This document shows positions 16,157-23,496 of a stretch of 64,000 nt of DNA, piece after piece; the first letter of the stretch is position 1, and each line of letters starts with the position of its first letter. The DNA is from JAHEFU01 sp041395205 (lineage in GTDB: Bacteria > 4484-113 > JAFGCY01): contig JAWLAZ010000001.1 of NCBI GenBank assembly GCA_041395205.1, positions 744,001 to 808,000 on the forward strand. Reading direction: 5' to 3'. The notes beneath the pieces are model-generated. The model saw only the letters and a program-made list of their open reading frames with translations, searched no databases and was not told the origin of the DNA. Made by a program: the position numbers and the translations under genes.

Positions 16157-17212
16157 CTACCCGGCAGGGCTCTCGCCGTAGTCCGCCATCACCTGCTCGA
16201 CCTGCAGCACGAGGTCGCGGCGGCTCAGTTCGTAGCCGACCTTCAGCGCATTGCGGATCGCCAGCGCATTGCTGCGGCCGTGGCAGATGATCACATTGCC
16301 CTTCAGGCCCAGGAGCGGCGCTCCGCCCCACTGGGCGTAGTCCGTGCGCGTACGGATCTCGCGCAGGGCCGGGCCGAGGAACAGCTTTGCCGCCAGGGCA
16401 TTGAACATGTTGCGCTTCAGGGCATTGCGCAGCGTATCCGTCATGAAGCTGCCGACGCCTTCGGCCAGCTTGAGCGTGATGTTGCCGAGGAAGCCGTCGC
16501 AGACCATGATGTCCACCTCGCCGTCGAACAGCGAATGACCCTCCACGTAGCCCACGCAGTTGAGGCGCGGATCAGCCTCGATCAGGGCCCGGGCCTCCTT
16601 GACGAGGGCATTGCCCTTGTAGTCCTCTGTGCCGTTCGAGAGCAGCGCGATGCGCGGGCTCTCCTTGCCGTAGAGTGTCTTCACGAACAGGTGCGCGAGG
16701 ATCGCGAACTGGTGCAGGTGCAGGGCCTTGCAGTCAACGTTGCTGCCGCCGTCCACGAACCACATGTCACCCTTGTGGGTGGGCAGCGGCGTGCCGATCG
16801 GCGGTCGGTCAATGCCCTTCACGCGTCCAAGCGTGAACAGCCCGGCGGTCATCACGAGCCCGGTGGTCCCGGGGCTGATGACCGCGCTCTGCGGATGCTC
16901 CTTTGCGATCTCCATCGAGCGCCGGATGCTGCTGTCCGGATACTTCTTGAAGGCATCCACGGGGCTCGTGAATTCCTTTGGCAGCACGTCCCTGGCATGC
17001 TCGAAGCGCACGGTATAGGTGGGCGAGTCGGCGGAGAGGATCGCCAGCTCGCGGCGCATGTTCTCGATCTCGTCCGGGGCGCTGTGCACCACCACGACAT
17101 CGAACTGCTTGCCGCGCATCACGTCACAGAAGTCGGCCACTCCGCGCAGCATCTCGCTGACTCCGAGATCGGAGCCCATCACGTCCATCACGAGTGTGGG
17201 GCGCTGCGTCAT
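16157..17212 (-). CDS. plsX: Phosphate acyltransferase
   Basis: Makes acyl-phosphate from acyl-ACP for phospholipid synthesis (PlsX/PlsY pathway). A 351-residue protein starting LVMDVMGSDLG, with the AVISPGTTG (Thr/Ser-Pro-Gly) region, TPLPTHKGDMWFVDGGSNVDC, LLSNGTEDYKGN, YVEGHSLFDGEVDIMVCDGFLGNI and GAPLLGLKGNVIICHGRSN, all characteristic of the family. The minus-strand ATG at 17212 is preceded by TATAAT nine nt upstream, overlapping the divergent promoter region of the CAP gene at 17237. rpmF, commonly before plsX, is not present. Confidence 0.96.
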   Translation of the reverse strand: MTQRPTLVMDVMGSDLGVSEMLRGVADFCDVMRGKQFDVVVVHSAPDEIENMRRELAILSADSPTYTVRFEHARDVLPKEFTSPVDAFKKYPDSSIRRSMEIAKEHPQSAVISPGTTGLVMTAGLFTLGRVKGIDRPPIGTPLPTHKGDMWFVDGGSNVDCKALHLHQFAILAHLFVKTLYGKESPRIALLSNGTEDYKGNALVKEARALIEADPRLNCVGYVEGHSLFDGEVDIMVCDGFLGNITLKLAEGVGSFMTDTLRNALKRNMFNALAAKLFLGPALREIRTRTDYAQWGGAPLLGLKGNVIICHGRSNALAIRNALKVGYELSRRDLVLQVEQVMADYGESPAG

Positions 17213-17236
17213 GAGCCAACTATTATATAGAGCGCA
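17213..17236. promoter_or_regulatory. 24-bp divergent promoter region (plsX / CAP gene)
   Basis: The sequence CTATTATATAG between the two start codons gives TATAAT on the minus strand (9 nt before the plsX ATG) and TATTAT/TATATA boxes on the plus strand (7-10 nt before ATG 17237). Both messages would have almost no leader. Confidence 0.5.
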
Positions 17237-18187
17237 ATGTTCAGGCTGTGCATCCTCCTCCTGGCAATCCTCGGGCTCTGGCCCCGGATGGCCTGCGCCG
17301 CGCCGCAGGAGGAACTGCTCAGCCGTGCAGAGCTGCTGGAACTCTATGGTGATCCGCAGCAGGCGCTGAGCCCGGCTGAAGCCGAGGAACTGCTGCTGAA
17401 GCTCACCAACCACGCACGTGAGCAGGCCGGGCTGGGCCGGCTCGTGCCGCTGGAGCTGGCCGGCTATATGGCCCGCCGCCATGCCGCTGACATGGCCCGC
17501 CAGGGCTACAGCGCACATTTCGACACCGAGGGCCTGAACCCCGTGGAGCGCTACAACCGGCTGGGGGGCACGGACTACGTGCAGGAGAACCTGATCCTGC
17601 TGGAGATCGAGTGGCCGCTGGGCCTGACTGAGCGGCTGGTGCGCTCCTTCCAGCGGGAGTGGCTGGACAGCCCGGAGCATCTGCGCACGATGCTCAGTCC
17701 GCAGGCCACGCATTTCGGCTGCGCCTTCGAGCTCGTTGATGACAACGGCGTCTGGCGCATGGCCGCGGTCAGTGAATTCGTGAGTGAGCATGGCGACTAT
17801 GGCCGCCTGCCCCAGCAGCTGCTCTGCGGGGAGCGGCTGGTAATCAGCGGCCAGCTCCGGCCCGGTACTGAGCCTGGCTACATCGGGGTCGGCCTGCTGG
17901 ATAGCCCGCAGCCGCTGAGCATCGCGGCCCTGAATGCCGTCGCACCTTATTACATCCTGCCCGAGGAGAGCTTTCAGCTCGCCATCGACCCGCAGCTTTC
18001 CGGCGCGCTGCCCCGGCCAGCGGGAGCCGCGCTTGCGGCGGATGCAGCGGCCGGGACATTCCGGCTGGAACTGGAGATTCCCGCGGACTGGGCCGGCCGG
18101 ACAGCCTATTTCTACATCTTCGCCTGGCCTGAGGGAGATACTGAACTGCGCTGTGTGGCCTGCCAGGCCGTAGCCGTGAATATTTAA
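17237..18187 (+). CDS. Exported CAP-superfamily (SCP/PR-1) protein
   Basis: A 316-residue secreted protein with a signal peptide (MFRLCILLLAILGLWPRMACA). Residues about 50-185 form a CAP domain: LLLKLTNHAREQAGLGRLVP, then ARRHAADMARQGYSAHFDTEG, NRLGGTDYVQENL, and WLDSPEHLRTMLSPQATHFGCAF. The family keeps a His/Glu pair in a cleft; His of SAHFD and Glu of QENL are present. The last 120 residues are a separate beta-rich region that I cannot assign. CAP proteins in bacteria are poorly defined (adhesion, lipid or peptide binding). Confidence 0.8.
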   Translation: MFRLCILLLAILGLWPRMACAAPQEELLSRAELLELYGDPQQALSPAEAEELLLKLTNHAREQAGLGRLVPLELAGYMARRHAADMARQGYSAHFDTEGLNPVERYNRLGGTDYVQENLILLEIEWPLGLTERLVRSFQREWLDSPEHLRTMLSPQATHFGCAFELVDDNGVWRMAAVSEFVSEHGDYGRLPQQLLCGERLVISGQLRPGTEPGYIGVGLLDSPQPLSIAALNAVAPYYILPEESFQLAIDPQLSGALPRPAGAALAADAAAGTFRLELEIPADWAGRTAYFYIFAWPEGDTELRCVACQAVAVNI

Positions 18188-18248
18188 ATCCAGATTAAGT
18201 GCAGGGCAGGTTAAGCCTGGCTGAAATGCATAATGCCAGCAAATGCCA

Positions 18249-18254
18249 TATAAT
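18249..18254 (+). promoter_or_regulatory. -10 box TATAAT 6 nt before a GTG start (leaderless pattern)
   Basis: TATAAT at 18249-18254, then GCCAGT, then GTG 18261. No Shine-Dalgarno and no good -35. Confidence 0.6.
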
Positions 18255-18260
18255 GCCAGT

Positions 18261-19109
18261 GTGGAACACGCTACGGAATGGAGCAAGCTGGCTGAATTGC
18301 TCCCCCAGTTGAGCAGGGAGTATTCCGCATCCGCGATGCGCTACCGCATCCTGCTCTCCGTGCTGATCCTGCTGCCCCCCCTGCTGATTCCCCTCGAAGC
18401 CGCCAAGTGGTTCGGCAAGCAGCCGCTGCTGGTGGGCTTCTTCATCCTGCTGTATCTCGGCGCCTGTGTGGCCATGCTCTACTACACCGGCAAGTGGGTG
18501 GACAACCTCAGAGCCTTCGGCGTGGAGCGCATCAGGGAGGACCGGCTCTGTTCCCGGACCCTGGACCGCATCGAGCGTGATTCCGGCAAGAGCGGCGAGA
18601 TGAGCTTCGAGGAACTGTATCTGATGGACGGCAGCGGCCTGGAGCGCCGGACCCGCAAGCAGATCATCTACGCCGAGAATGACATCGAAGTCAACATGGA
18701 CCGCGGCCAGAAGCTGTTTGCCAACAACAATGTGCCGCTGATGATCAACACCGGCATCGTGCTGGTGTTCTGCCTCTACATCGCGGTCGGCGCGCCCTTC
18801 CTGGCAATCGACTGGCAGCTCTGGACCCAGCAGGCCGTGCTGTTCATGGTGCCGCTGGGGATCTTCTTCATCCAGACCGGCTTCCGCCAGCACCAGCTCA
18901 ACCACGTCCTGGCCCTGCAGCTGCTGGAGTACATCACGGATGATGATGCCCGTGAGGCCGCTGACAATCCGGCTGAACCTGAGGCAAAGCTGCAGGAGGA
19001 TGCCGGGGCTGAGCAGCAGGAGGCGGTGGAACCCGCAGAGCTGGAACTCAGTCCGGAGGACTTCCGCCAGGATGAGGGTGGCGAGGAAGGCGTGCAGGCC
19101 CAGGCCTGA
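18261..19109 (+). CDS. Unrecognised four-helix membrane protein with an acidic tail
   Basis: A 282-residue protein. I place the start at GTG 18261, exactly 6 nt after TATAAT; the upstream in-frame ATG 18243 would contain the promoter. Two pairs of membrane helices: residues about 25-45 and 55-72 (LLSVLILLPPLLIPLEAA, VGFFILLYLGACVAMLYY), and about 163-183 and 190-210 (MINTGIVLVFCLYIAVGAPF, VLFMVPLGIFFIQTGF). A cytoplasmic loop of about 85 residues lies between the pairs. The last 55 residues are strongly acidic. It converges on the transglutaminase-like gene so tightly that the two stop codons abut as TGATCA. Confidence 0.7.
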   Translation: MEHATEWSKLAELLPQLSREYSASAMRYRILLSVLILLPPLLIPLEAAKWFGKQPLLVGFFILLYLGACVAMLYYTGKWVDNLRAFGVERIREDRLCSRTLDRIERDSGKSGEMSFEELYLMDGSGLERRTRKQIIYAENDIEVNMDRGQKLFANNNVPLMINTGIVLVFCLYIAVGAPFLAIDWQLWTQQAVLFMVPLGIFFIQTGFRQHQLNHVLALQLLEYITDDDAREAADNPAEPEAKLQEDAGAEQQEAVEPAELELSPEDFRQDEGGEEGVQAQA

Positions 19110-20291
19110 TCAGGCGGCGTCCGGCGGGAACTGCAGCAGGATCTGGCTGTCCAGTTCCGGCAGCGAATCCCAGTAGAGCTCGGTGATTTCCCCGGCGCTG
19201 ATTTCCACGAGCGTCTGGCGTGTCTCCACCGGGGCATCCGTGGTGATCACGAAACTGCCCAGCCCCAGCCGGATCCGGGCCCGGCCCTGGCTGTCCAGCT
19301 GCACATGCGCGATCTGGCGCAGGGCCCCGAAGTTGAAGACATGCACGCTCACATGCGCATCCGTGCTGCCGGCGGCCGTCGGTACCTCCACGGAAAGCAG
19401 GCCGGTGTCACGGTAGAAGGCCGTGGAATTGAAGCGGGTGTAGCGCGCCCCGACGGTCCGCTCGACCTCGAGCACGCTGTCGTCCAGCGTGTCAGGTACG
19501 CCGAAGGCCATCGAGCAGATCAGCGGGGCATTCTTCACGGCCCCGTTGAACCAGGCATCGTCAAGCTGGTCGCGCGGCTCGCAGCCGCCGGTGTAGTGCC
19601 AGTTGCCATCGGAGCCGAGCACCTCGACCCAGGCATGGTTGTTGTCACTGACGGCCCAGTAGGGGCAGTAGGCCATCCGCGCCGGGATCCCGACGCTGCG
19701 GCAGGCATCGACGTAGAAGATCACCATCTCCTCGCAGCGCCCGTAGCCGCTGGCCAGCGTTGCCAGCGGACCCTGGTCGCGGCGCTGGGTCTGTTTGAAG
19801 CCGACGCGCTGCCCGCACCACTTGTTGACGAGCACCGCGGCCTCGTCCAGGGTGGTCGCGCCGGAAAGCTCGTTGCCAAGTTCGGCGAGGAAGAAGCGCC
19901 GCCAGTCCGAGAGCGGCTCCTGGCTGACGCGCGGCGGCAGCACGAAATGTGCCCAGCTGGCGAGGTCGCAGTCGCTGCCCCAGGGGAAGTCCGTGCGCAC
20001 ACTGAGCGCCATGTCCAGGTTGGCAGTCAGTTCAGCGGAAGTGATGCTGCCGAGGTCGCAGGTCGGCAGGCTGGCCACGGTGAAGCGCATCGCCGCCCGG
20101 CGCGTGCCATCGTCCGCACTGGCATCCAGTGCGCTCTGCAGCTCCGGGGCATTGGCTCCGGCCAGCTCCAGCGCGCGGGCCAGTTCGGCATCGCTGACCG
20201 CGGGAATCCCGGCCGCAATTGCAGGTGATGCCGGCAGGGCCAGGCCCAGCAGGCAGCAGCAGATCAGCAGTGTGGATACAGGCCTCTTCAC
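19110..20291 (-). CDS. Exported transglutaminase-like (papain-fold) protein
   Basis: A 393-residue protein starting at GTG 20291 (TATAAT exactly 6 nt upstream), with a signal peptide (RPVSTLLICCCLLGLALPASPAIA). The central domain has the transglutaminase-core triad: Cys in GYGRCEEMVIFYVDACRSVG, His in SDNNHAWVEVLGSDGNWHY, and Asp in CEPRDQLDDAW. Bacterial members are usually proteases or cross-linking enzymes acting on envelope proteins. A C-terminal beta-rich domain of about 100 residues follows. It is divergent from rsmG with only 22 bp between start codons. Confidence 0.82.
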   Translation of the reverse strand: MKRPVSTLLICCCLLGLALPASPAIAAGIPAVSDAELARALELAGANAPELQSALDASADDGTRRAAMRFTVASLPTCDLGSITSAELTANLDMALSVRTDFPWGSDCDLASWAHFVLPPRVSQEPLSDWRRFFLAELGNELSGATTLDEAAVLVNKWCGQRVGFKQTQRRDQGPLATLASGYGRCEEMVIFYVDACRSVGIPARMAYCPYWAVSDNNHAWVEVLGSDGNWHYTGGCEPRDQLDDAWFNGAVKNAPLICSMAFGVPDTLDDSVLEVERTVGARYTRFNSTAFYRDTGLLSVEVPTAAGSTDAHVSVHVFNFGALRQIAHVQLDSQGRARIRLGLGSFVITTDAPVETRQTLVEISAGEITELYWDSLPELDSQILLQFPPDAA

Positions 20292-20297
20292 GGCACG

Positions 20298-20305
20298 ATT
20301 ATACT
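20298..20305. promoter_or_regulatory. Overlapping divergent -10 boxes in a 22-bp intergenic region
   Basis: Minus strand: TATAAT (20303-20298), six nt before GTG 20291. Plus strand: TATACT (20300-20305), eight nt before ATG 20314. The boxes share four base pairs, so polymerase could occupy only one direction at a time. Confidence 0.6.
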
Positions 20306-20313
20306 TGTGCCCC

Positions 20314-20949
20314 ATGCCCACATCCGCCGAAACCTACGCTGCACTGCTCATGAACCAGGATTCCGCACTCAGGGAGGAGCAGTGCCTGGCGCTCGGCAAC
20401 TGGCTGGCGCTGGTGGAGCAGGGCGGCAGGGTGATGAACCTCACCGGGCTGAAGGAGCCCGCTGAACTGGCCGCCGAGCTGGTGGGGGAATCACTGCGCC
20501 TGCTGGGCAGCGGCCTGCCTGAGGCGGCCAGTGTGCTGGACATCGGCAGCGGCCAGGGAGCGCCGGTGATTCCGCTGGCCGTGGCTGCGCCGCAGTGCAG
20601 CTTCCTCGCAGTCGAGGCCCGCCAGCGCCGCGCGGACTTCCTGCTGTTCGCTGCCCGCCGCCTGCGCCTCGCCAATCTGAGTGTGGCGGCCTGCCGCGTT
20701 GAGGCCTTGCCGGCTGCGCAGAGTGGCCCGTATCAGGTGGTCGTGAGCCGGGCCTTCGCCTCGCCGCTGGAGTTCATCCGCATTGCCCGGTCACTGCTCA
20801 GTCCCGAGGGCGAGATCCGTGGGATCTGCGGAGACAGCGCAGATGAGATTCAGTCTGCGGCGGAAGCCCAGGGGCTGAGCGTCAATGAGCTGACTGCTTA
20901 TGAGCATGGCGGCCGCCGGCGAATCAGTTACAGGCTGAACATATCATGA
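20314..20949 (+). CDS. rsmG: 16S rRNA (guanine-527-N7) methyltransferase
   Basis: A 211-residue methyltransferase that modifies G527 of 16S rRNA, a site linked to streptomycin response. Seen: the N-terminal helix region ending GRVMNLTGLKEP, motif I VLDIGSGQGAPVIPLAVAAP (residues about 74-93), VEARQRRADFLLFAARRLRL, and VVSRAFASPLEFIRIA matching the family's SRAFA motif. Usual length 205-240. It is the only gene in the transcript, with no gidA/parA neighbours as in many genomes. The start is set by a TATACT box eight nt before the ATG and by the motif order. Confidence 0.93.
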   Translation: MPTSAETYAALLMNQDSALREEQCLALGNWLALVEQGGRVMNLTGLKEPAELAAELVGESLRLLGSGLPEAASVLDIGSGQGAPVIPLAVAAPQCSFLAVEARQRRADFLLFAARRLRLANLSVAACRVEALPAAQSGPYQVVVSRAFASPLEFIRIARSLLSPEGEIRGICGDSADEIQSAAEAQGLSVNELTAYEHGGRRRISYRLNIS

Positions 20950-20962
20950 CTTGCATGAAAGT

Positions 20963-21022
20963 AATTACTTCAAGATAATTAATATCAACATCAAGATTAT
21001 TGAATTACTTGAAGGTAATTCA
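20963..21022. repeat. AT-rich inverted repeat upstream of the 21-kb membrane gene
   Basis: GTAATTACTTCAAG (near 20965) and CTTGAAGGTAATTC (near 21009) are imperfect inverted copies in an otherwise very AT-rich stretch. They lie just upstream of the promoter at 21043-21071. Confidence 0.5.
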
Positions 21023-21029
21023 CCGAATC

Positions 21030-21087
21030 ATTGATTTACATATTGACATCATGTCTGCGAATTGATATCATCTCCATGTAAATCAAT
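21030..21087 (+). promoter_or_regulatory. Promoter flanked by perfect 12-bp inverted repeats
   Basis: TTGACA (21043-21048), 17-nt spacer, TATCAT (21066-21071). ATTGATTTACAT (21030-21041) just upstream of the -35 and ATGTAAATCAAT (21076-21087) around the expected +1 are perfect inverted copies. This looks like a paired operator or a very long hairpin. Confidence 0.6.
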
Positions 21088-21211
21088 GGACGTGGTAATG
21101 GAGCACCACGCAAATCCGAGGGCGACTGGGCATCGGATCAGAGTGTCGGGGGGCACACAGCGCGAAGGAGCACTTCCGGTGGAAGGGACTCCCGAGGCGA
21201 GGGGATTCAAG

Positions 21212-21706
21212 ATGTTCGGCTTTTACTACGGCTCGCGGCTGTTCGGCCGCTCACCGGCATTCTGGCCTTTTGTCCTGATGGGCTTCGTGATGCTGTTCAG
21301 CAGCTACGACCAGGGACGGGGCCTGCGCAGTATCTTCCTCGGGACCTGGCATGGGATTCCCGTGATCATGATCGTCATGATCCTTGGCGCACTGGCGTTC
21401 TGGCTGGAGCACAGGCTCGAGCAGAGCGGGCGCAGCGAGCTGAGCGCGGAGATCGAGCGCAATGAGGCGGCCTTCGTGGCGGGCAACCGCCCTGGAGCCT
21501 GGAAACAGTACTACGGCATTGAGGATGCCGGAGCGGATACAGCGCGGATCGTGCCGGACGCGGTTGCCAGAACGGGCTGGAAGCCCAGCTTCGGCGAGGC
21601 CGGGGACCGGCTGGCGGACGTGGCGGAGCGCCATCGCACGGAACAGCAGCGCCTCAGGCGAGACGCTGACAACCTGCGCTGGCTGCGCAGCCGCCGCGAC
21701 AAGTGA
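21212..21706 (+). CDS. Unrecognised two-helix membrane protein
   Basis: A 164-residue protein. I choose ATG 21212: GAGGGG (21199-21204) is 7 nt upstream, and the longer frame from 21062 begins inside the promoter. Two membrane helices at residues about 15-32 (AFWPFVLMGFVMLFSS) and 46-65 (GIPVIMIVMILGALAFWLE). A charged cytoplasmic C-terminal region of about 95 residues follows, ending in RLRRDADNLRWLRSRRDK. The leader would be about 130 nt, longer than for most genes here. Function unknown. Confidence 0.6.
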   Translation: MFGFYYGSRLFGRSPAFWPFVLMGFVMLFSSYDQGRGLRSIFLGTWHGIPVIMIVMILGALAFWLEHRLEQSGRSELSAEIERNEAAFVAGNRPGAWKQYYGIEDAGADTARIVPDAVARTGWKPSFGEAGDRLADVAERHRTEQQRLRRDADNLRWLRSRRDK

Positions 21707-22138
21707 CAATGCGGCCCGCGGGGGCGGGCAACAGGCACCCCGGAAGTCATCCGGGTGGTCGGCCGGCGGGCCGGACAGTCCCGCCGGGGGGACAGGTGGG
21801 GCCAGCGGGGTGCCGGGACAGTAAGGGCCACGGGAGGTGTCAGCGGATGCTGCGCCTCCCTTGGGCGTTTCTGGCAACGGAGTGCTTGCTGTAGATGTAA
21901 GGGTAACATCTGTGAAAACTGTCCCAGTGCATTAAATCAGATAGGTGAAGCGAATTCCGGCAAGCTGAAGGGTAATCAAGTATTCCGGAAATTGCTTTTG
22001 CGGCGAACCTCCAAGTTAAGTATGAGTGTTATTTAATTGACATGTATTATCTTGTTTTTTTTTCAATCTGCAAGTTGGTCAAATCATTGTGATATACCTT
22101 CAATGCAAACCCAATATAGGATACGGGAGGTACGAAAC
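21707..22138. other. Gap: GC-rich then AT-rich, no convincing gene
   Basis: 21719-21870 is extremely G/C-rich and includes a GGGAGG...CCTCCC stem (21832-21863) followed by TTGGGCGTTT, a weak terminator candidate. 21900-22138 is AT-rich with a T-run near 22051-22060 but no clear promoter. Confidence 0.4.
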
Positions 22139-22522
22139 ATGAGGACAGGATTCATTATCCTGACACTTTTGATTCTGATGGGGGTGAGTTCAAGTGCCCA
22201 GGCAGCCGAATGCAACGGGCAAGCCATGCTGGTTTTCATGCCAGCTGTACCAGCTCAAATCAGCATTTCCACTAATTATGGAGATGTAGTAATTGCAGTC
22301 TGCAACTCTGGCTCAGCTGCGCTCCACAGGTGCATTTGCATCAATGGGCAGACACTTTCTGGGTGCAAGTATCTGGTCACTCCACAGGGTACTTTCGGAA
22401 AAACTCAGTCAGGTGGATGCAAATGGAGGAATATTGACGGAGTATGCTGGTGCGTGGACGAAGGTGGCTGCAGCAATTCAGGTAGTGTAGATGATCCAAT
22501 CATGGTTGAGCCAATGCAGTAA
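22139..22522 (+). CDS. Small exported cysteine-rich protein
   Basis: A 127-residue protein with a signal peptide (MRTGFIILTLLILMGVSSSAQA). ATG 22139 has GGGAGG 8 nt upstream. The mature part has about ten Cys, several close-spaced (RCICINGQTLSGCKY, GGCKWRN, GVCWCVDEGGC). That suggests a disulfide-knotted domain. Base composition is clearly lower in GC than the flanks, and codon use differs (many GCA, AAT, TGG-T patterns). This suggests recent acquisition or relaxed constraint. The next gene follows after 66 nt. Not recognised. Confidence 0.65.
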   Translation: MRTGFIILTLLILMGVSSSAQAAECNGQAMLVFMPAVPAQISISTNYGDVVIAVCNSGSAALHRCICINGQTLSGCKYLVTPQGTFGKTQSGGCKWRNIDGVCWCVDEGGCSNSGSVDDPIMVEPMQ

Positions 22523-22588
22523 GAACTGAATCACCTTCGTTCTATCAAGGTGACCCCTCCATCAAATCTTCGAATGAGGAGAATTACT

Positions 22589-23239
22589 ATGAGACTCTTA
22601 TGTATCTTGACAATCTCCATTGTCGCCATGATTCAGGTAGCAATGGCGCAAGACACCATGTCAGAGGAAGAATACCTCTCTGAAGAACAACAGCACATAA
22701 ACACGTTGTTCGCATCTCTTCAGGAGCAGGAGACTGCCATGCGTGACGAAGACTATACACTCGTGGAGCTTGGTGAATACCAGTTTACCTATCTTCAGCT
22801 GGTCTTCTTCGCCAAGTCCCATGCAAACTCAGCAGACGGTTTCGGCCCTAACGTCCGCAGCACCAACGAAGATCTGACCTTACTCGTGGACATGGGTATC
22901 CTGCCCGCCTGGCCAGCAAATCCGCTCAACGACTGGCAGCCGGTCGTTGTCAGGACTGAAGCGAATGAACTGCTGCCAGGTGACCTATACATGGAACTCT
23001 GCCCGGCGTCACATGCCAGCAGTATCGGTACTGGTCCGGAATCTGTCAGCTTCAACATGTATGTCATCGGCACGGATGATGTTCTGGGGGCTATGGGTGA
23101 GTTCTACTGCTATGCAGAAAATAAGGAGTGGGCCAGCAAGCCTGCTGAAGCAGTTTATGGACTCAGCTACTACATGGTTTCAGATCACCAGCTAGAAGAA
23201 ACCCGCCAGAAGGTAGCAGCTATGGAAAGTGAGGAGTAG
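22589..23239 (+). CDS. Exported protein of unknown function
   Basis: A 216-residue protein with a signal peptide (MRLLCILTISIVAMIQVAMA); AGGAG lies 7 nt before ATG 22589. The mature part is acidic with an N-terminal helical stretch (SEEEYLSEEQQHINTLFASL). A folded region contains FTYLQLVFFAKSHA, then ILPAWPANPLNDWQPVVV and LLPGDLYMELCP. The NP...PGD pattern resembles one in the 59418-60008 protein. GC content is lower than the flanks. A terminator follows. Confidence 0.65.
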   Translation: MRLLCILTISIVAMIQVAMAQDTMSEEEYLSEEQQHINTLFASLQEQETAMRDEDYTLVELGEYQFTYLQLVFFAKSHANSADGFGPNVRSTNEDLTLLVDMGILPAWPANPLNDWQPVVVRTEANELLPGDLYMELCPASHASSIGTGPESVSFNMYVIGTDDVLGAMGEFYCYAENKEWASKPAEAVYGLSYYMVSDHQLEETRQKVAAMESEE

Positions 23240-23295
23240 AGACTGTGGAGTAACTCAATCAGTTATTCGAATTCCAACTGACCATAAGTTAGCAG

Positions 23296-23318
23296 AAGCC
23301 CGCGAAAGCGGGCTTTTC
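23296..23318 (+). terminator. Terminator after the secreted-protein pair
   Basis: AGCCCGC (23297-23303), GAAA loop, GCGGGCT (23308-23314), then TTTCGCGTTTT. Confidence 0.85.
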
Positions 23319-23350
23319 GCGTTTTCAGGGGAGATTTGCCGTGCGAGGGG

Positions 23351-23403
23351 TGAAGCTGCGCTTCGCTCCGGTTTGCAGACCCGCGAGCGCTTGCGTGAGC
23401 GGG
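23351..23403 (-). repeat. Copy of a dispersed hairpin repeat
   Basis: Read on the minus strand, 23403-23371 gives CCCGCTCACGCAAGCGCTCG followed by CGGGTCTGCAAAC, nearly the same as 48390-48422. The adjacent GAAGCTGCGCTTCGC (near 23353) belongs to a second small hairpin family also seen at 30187 and 33570. Confidence 0.65.
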
Positions 23404-23406
23404 AAA

Positions 23407-23433
23407 CAAAAAAAGGCCCGCCGAAGCGGGCCT
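23407..23433 (-). terminator. Terminator of the cysteine-repeat lipoprotein gene
   Basis: On the minus strand AAGGCCCGC, loop TTCG, GCGGGCCTT, then a run of T (plus-strand A-run 23407-23414). Confidence 0.85.
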
Positions 23434-23496
23434 TATGTTGATCGGATTCCAGACTGCGTCCGGTAAGCACCGGATGCATTGTCAGTTGCCGGGGGA

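Noticed and set aside
17213..18286. Extension of plsX upstream to 18286 in the same minus frame
   Set aside because: PlsX similarity starts at MTQRPTLVMDVMG (17212); the extension lies opposite the CAP gene and has shadow composition.
20950..21100. Riboswitch in the AT-rich leader at 21 kb
   Set aside because: The inverted repeats surround promoter elements and lie mostly upstream of the transcription start; no known riboswitch core is visible.
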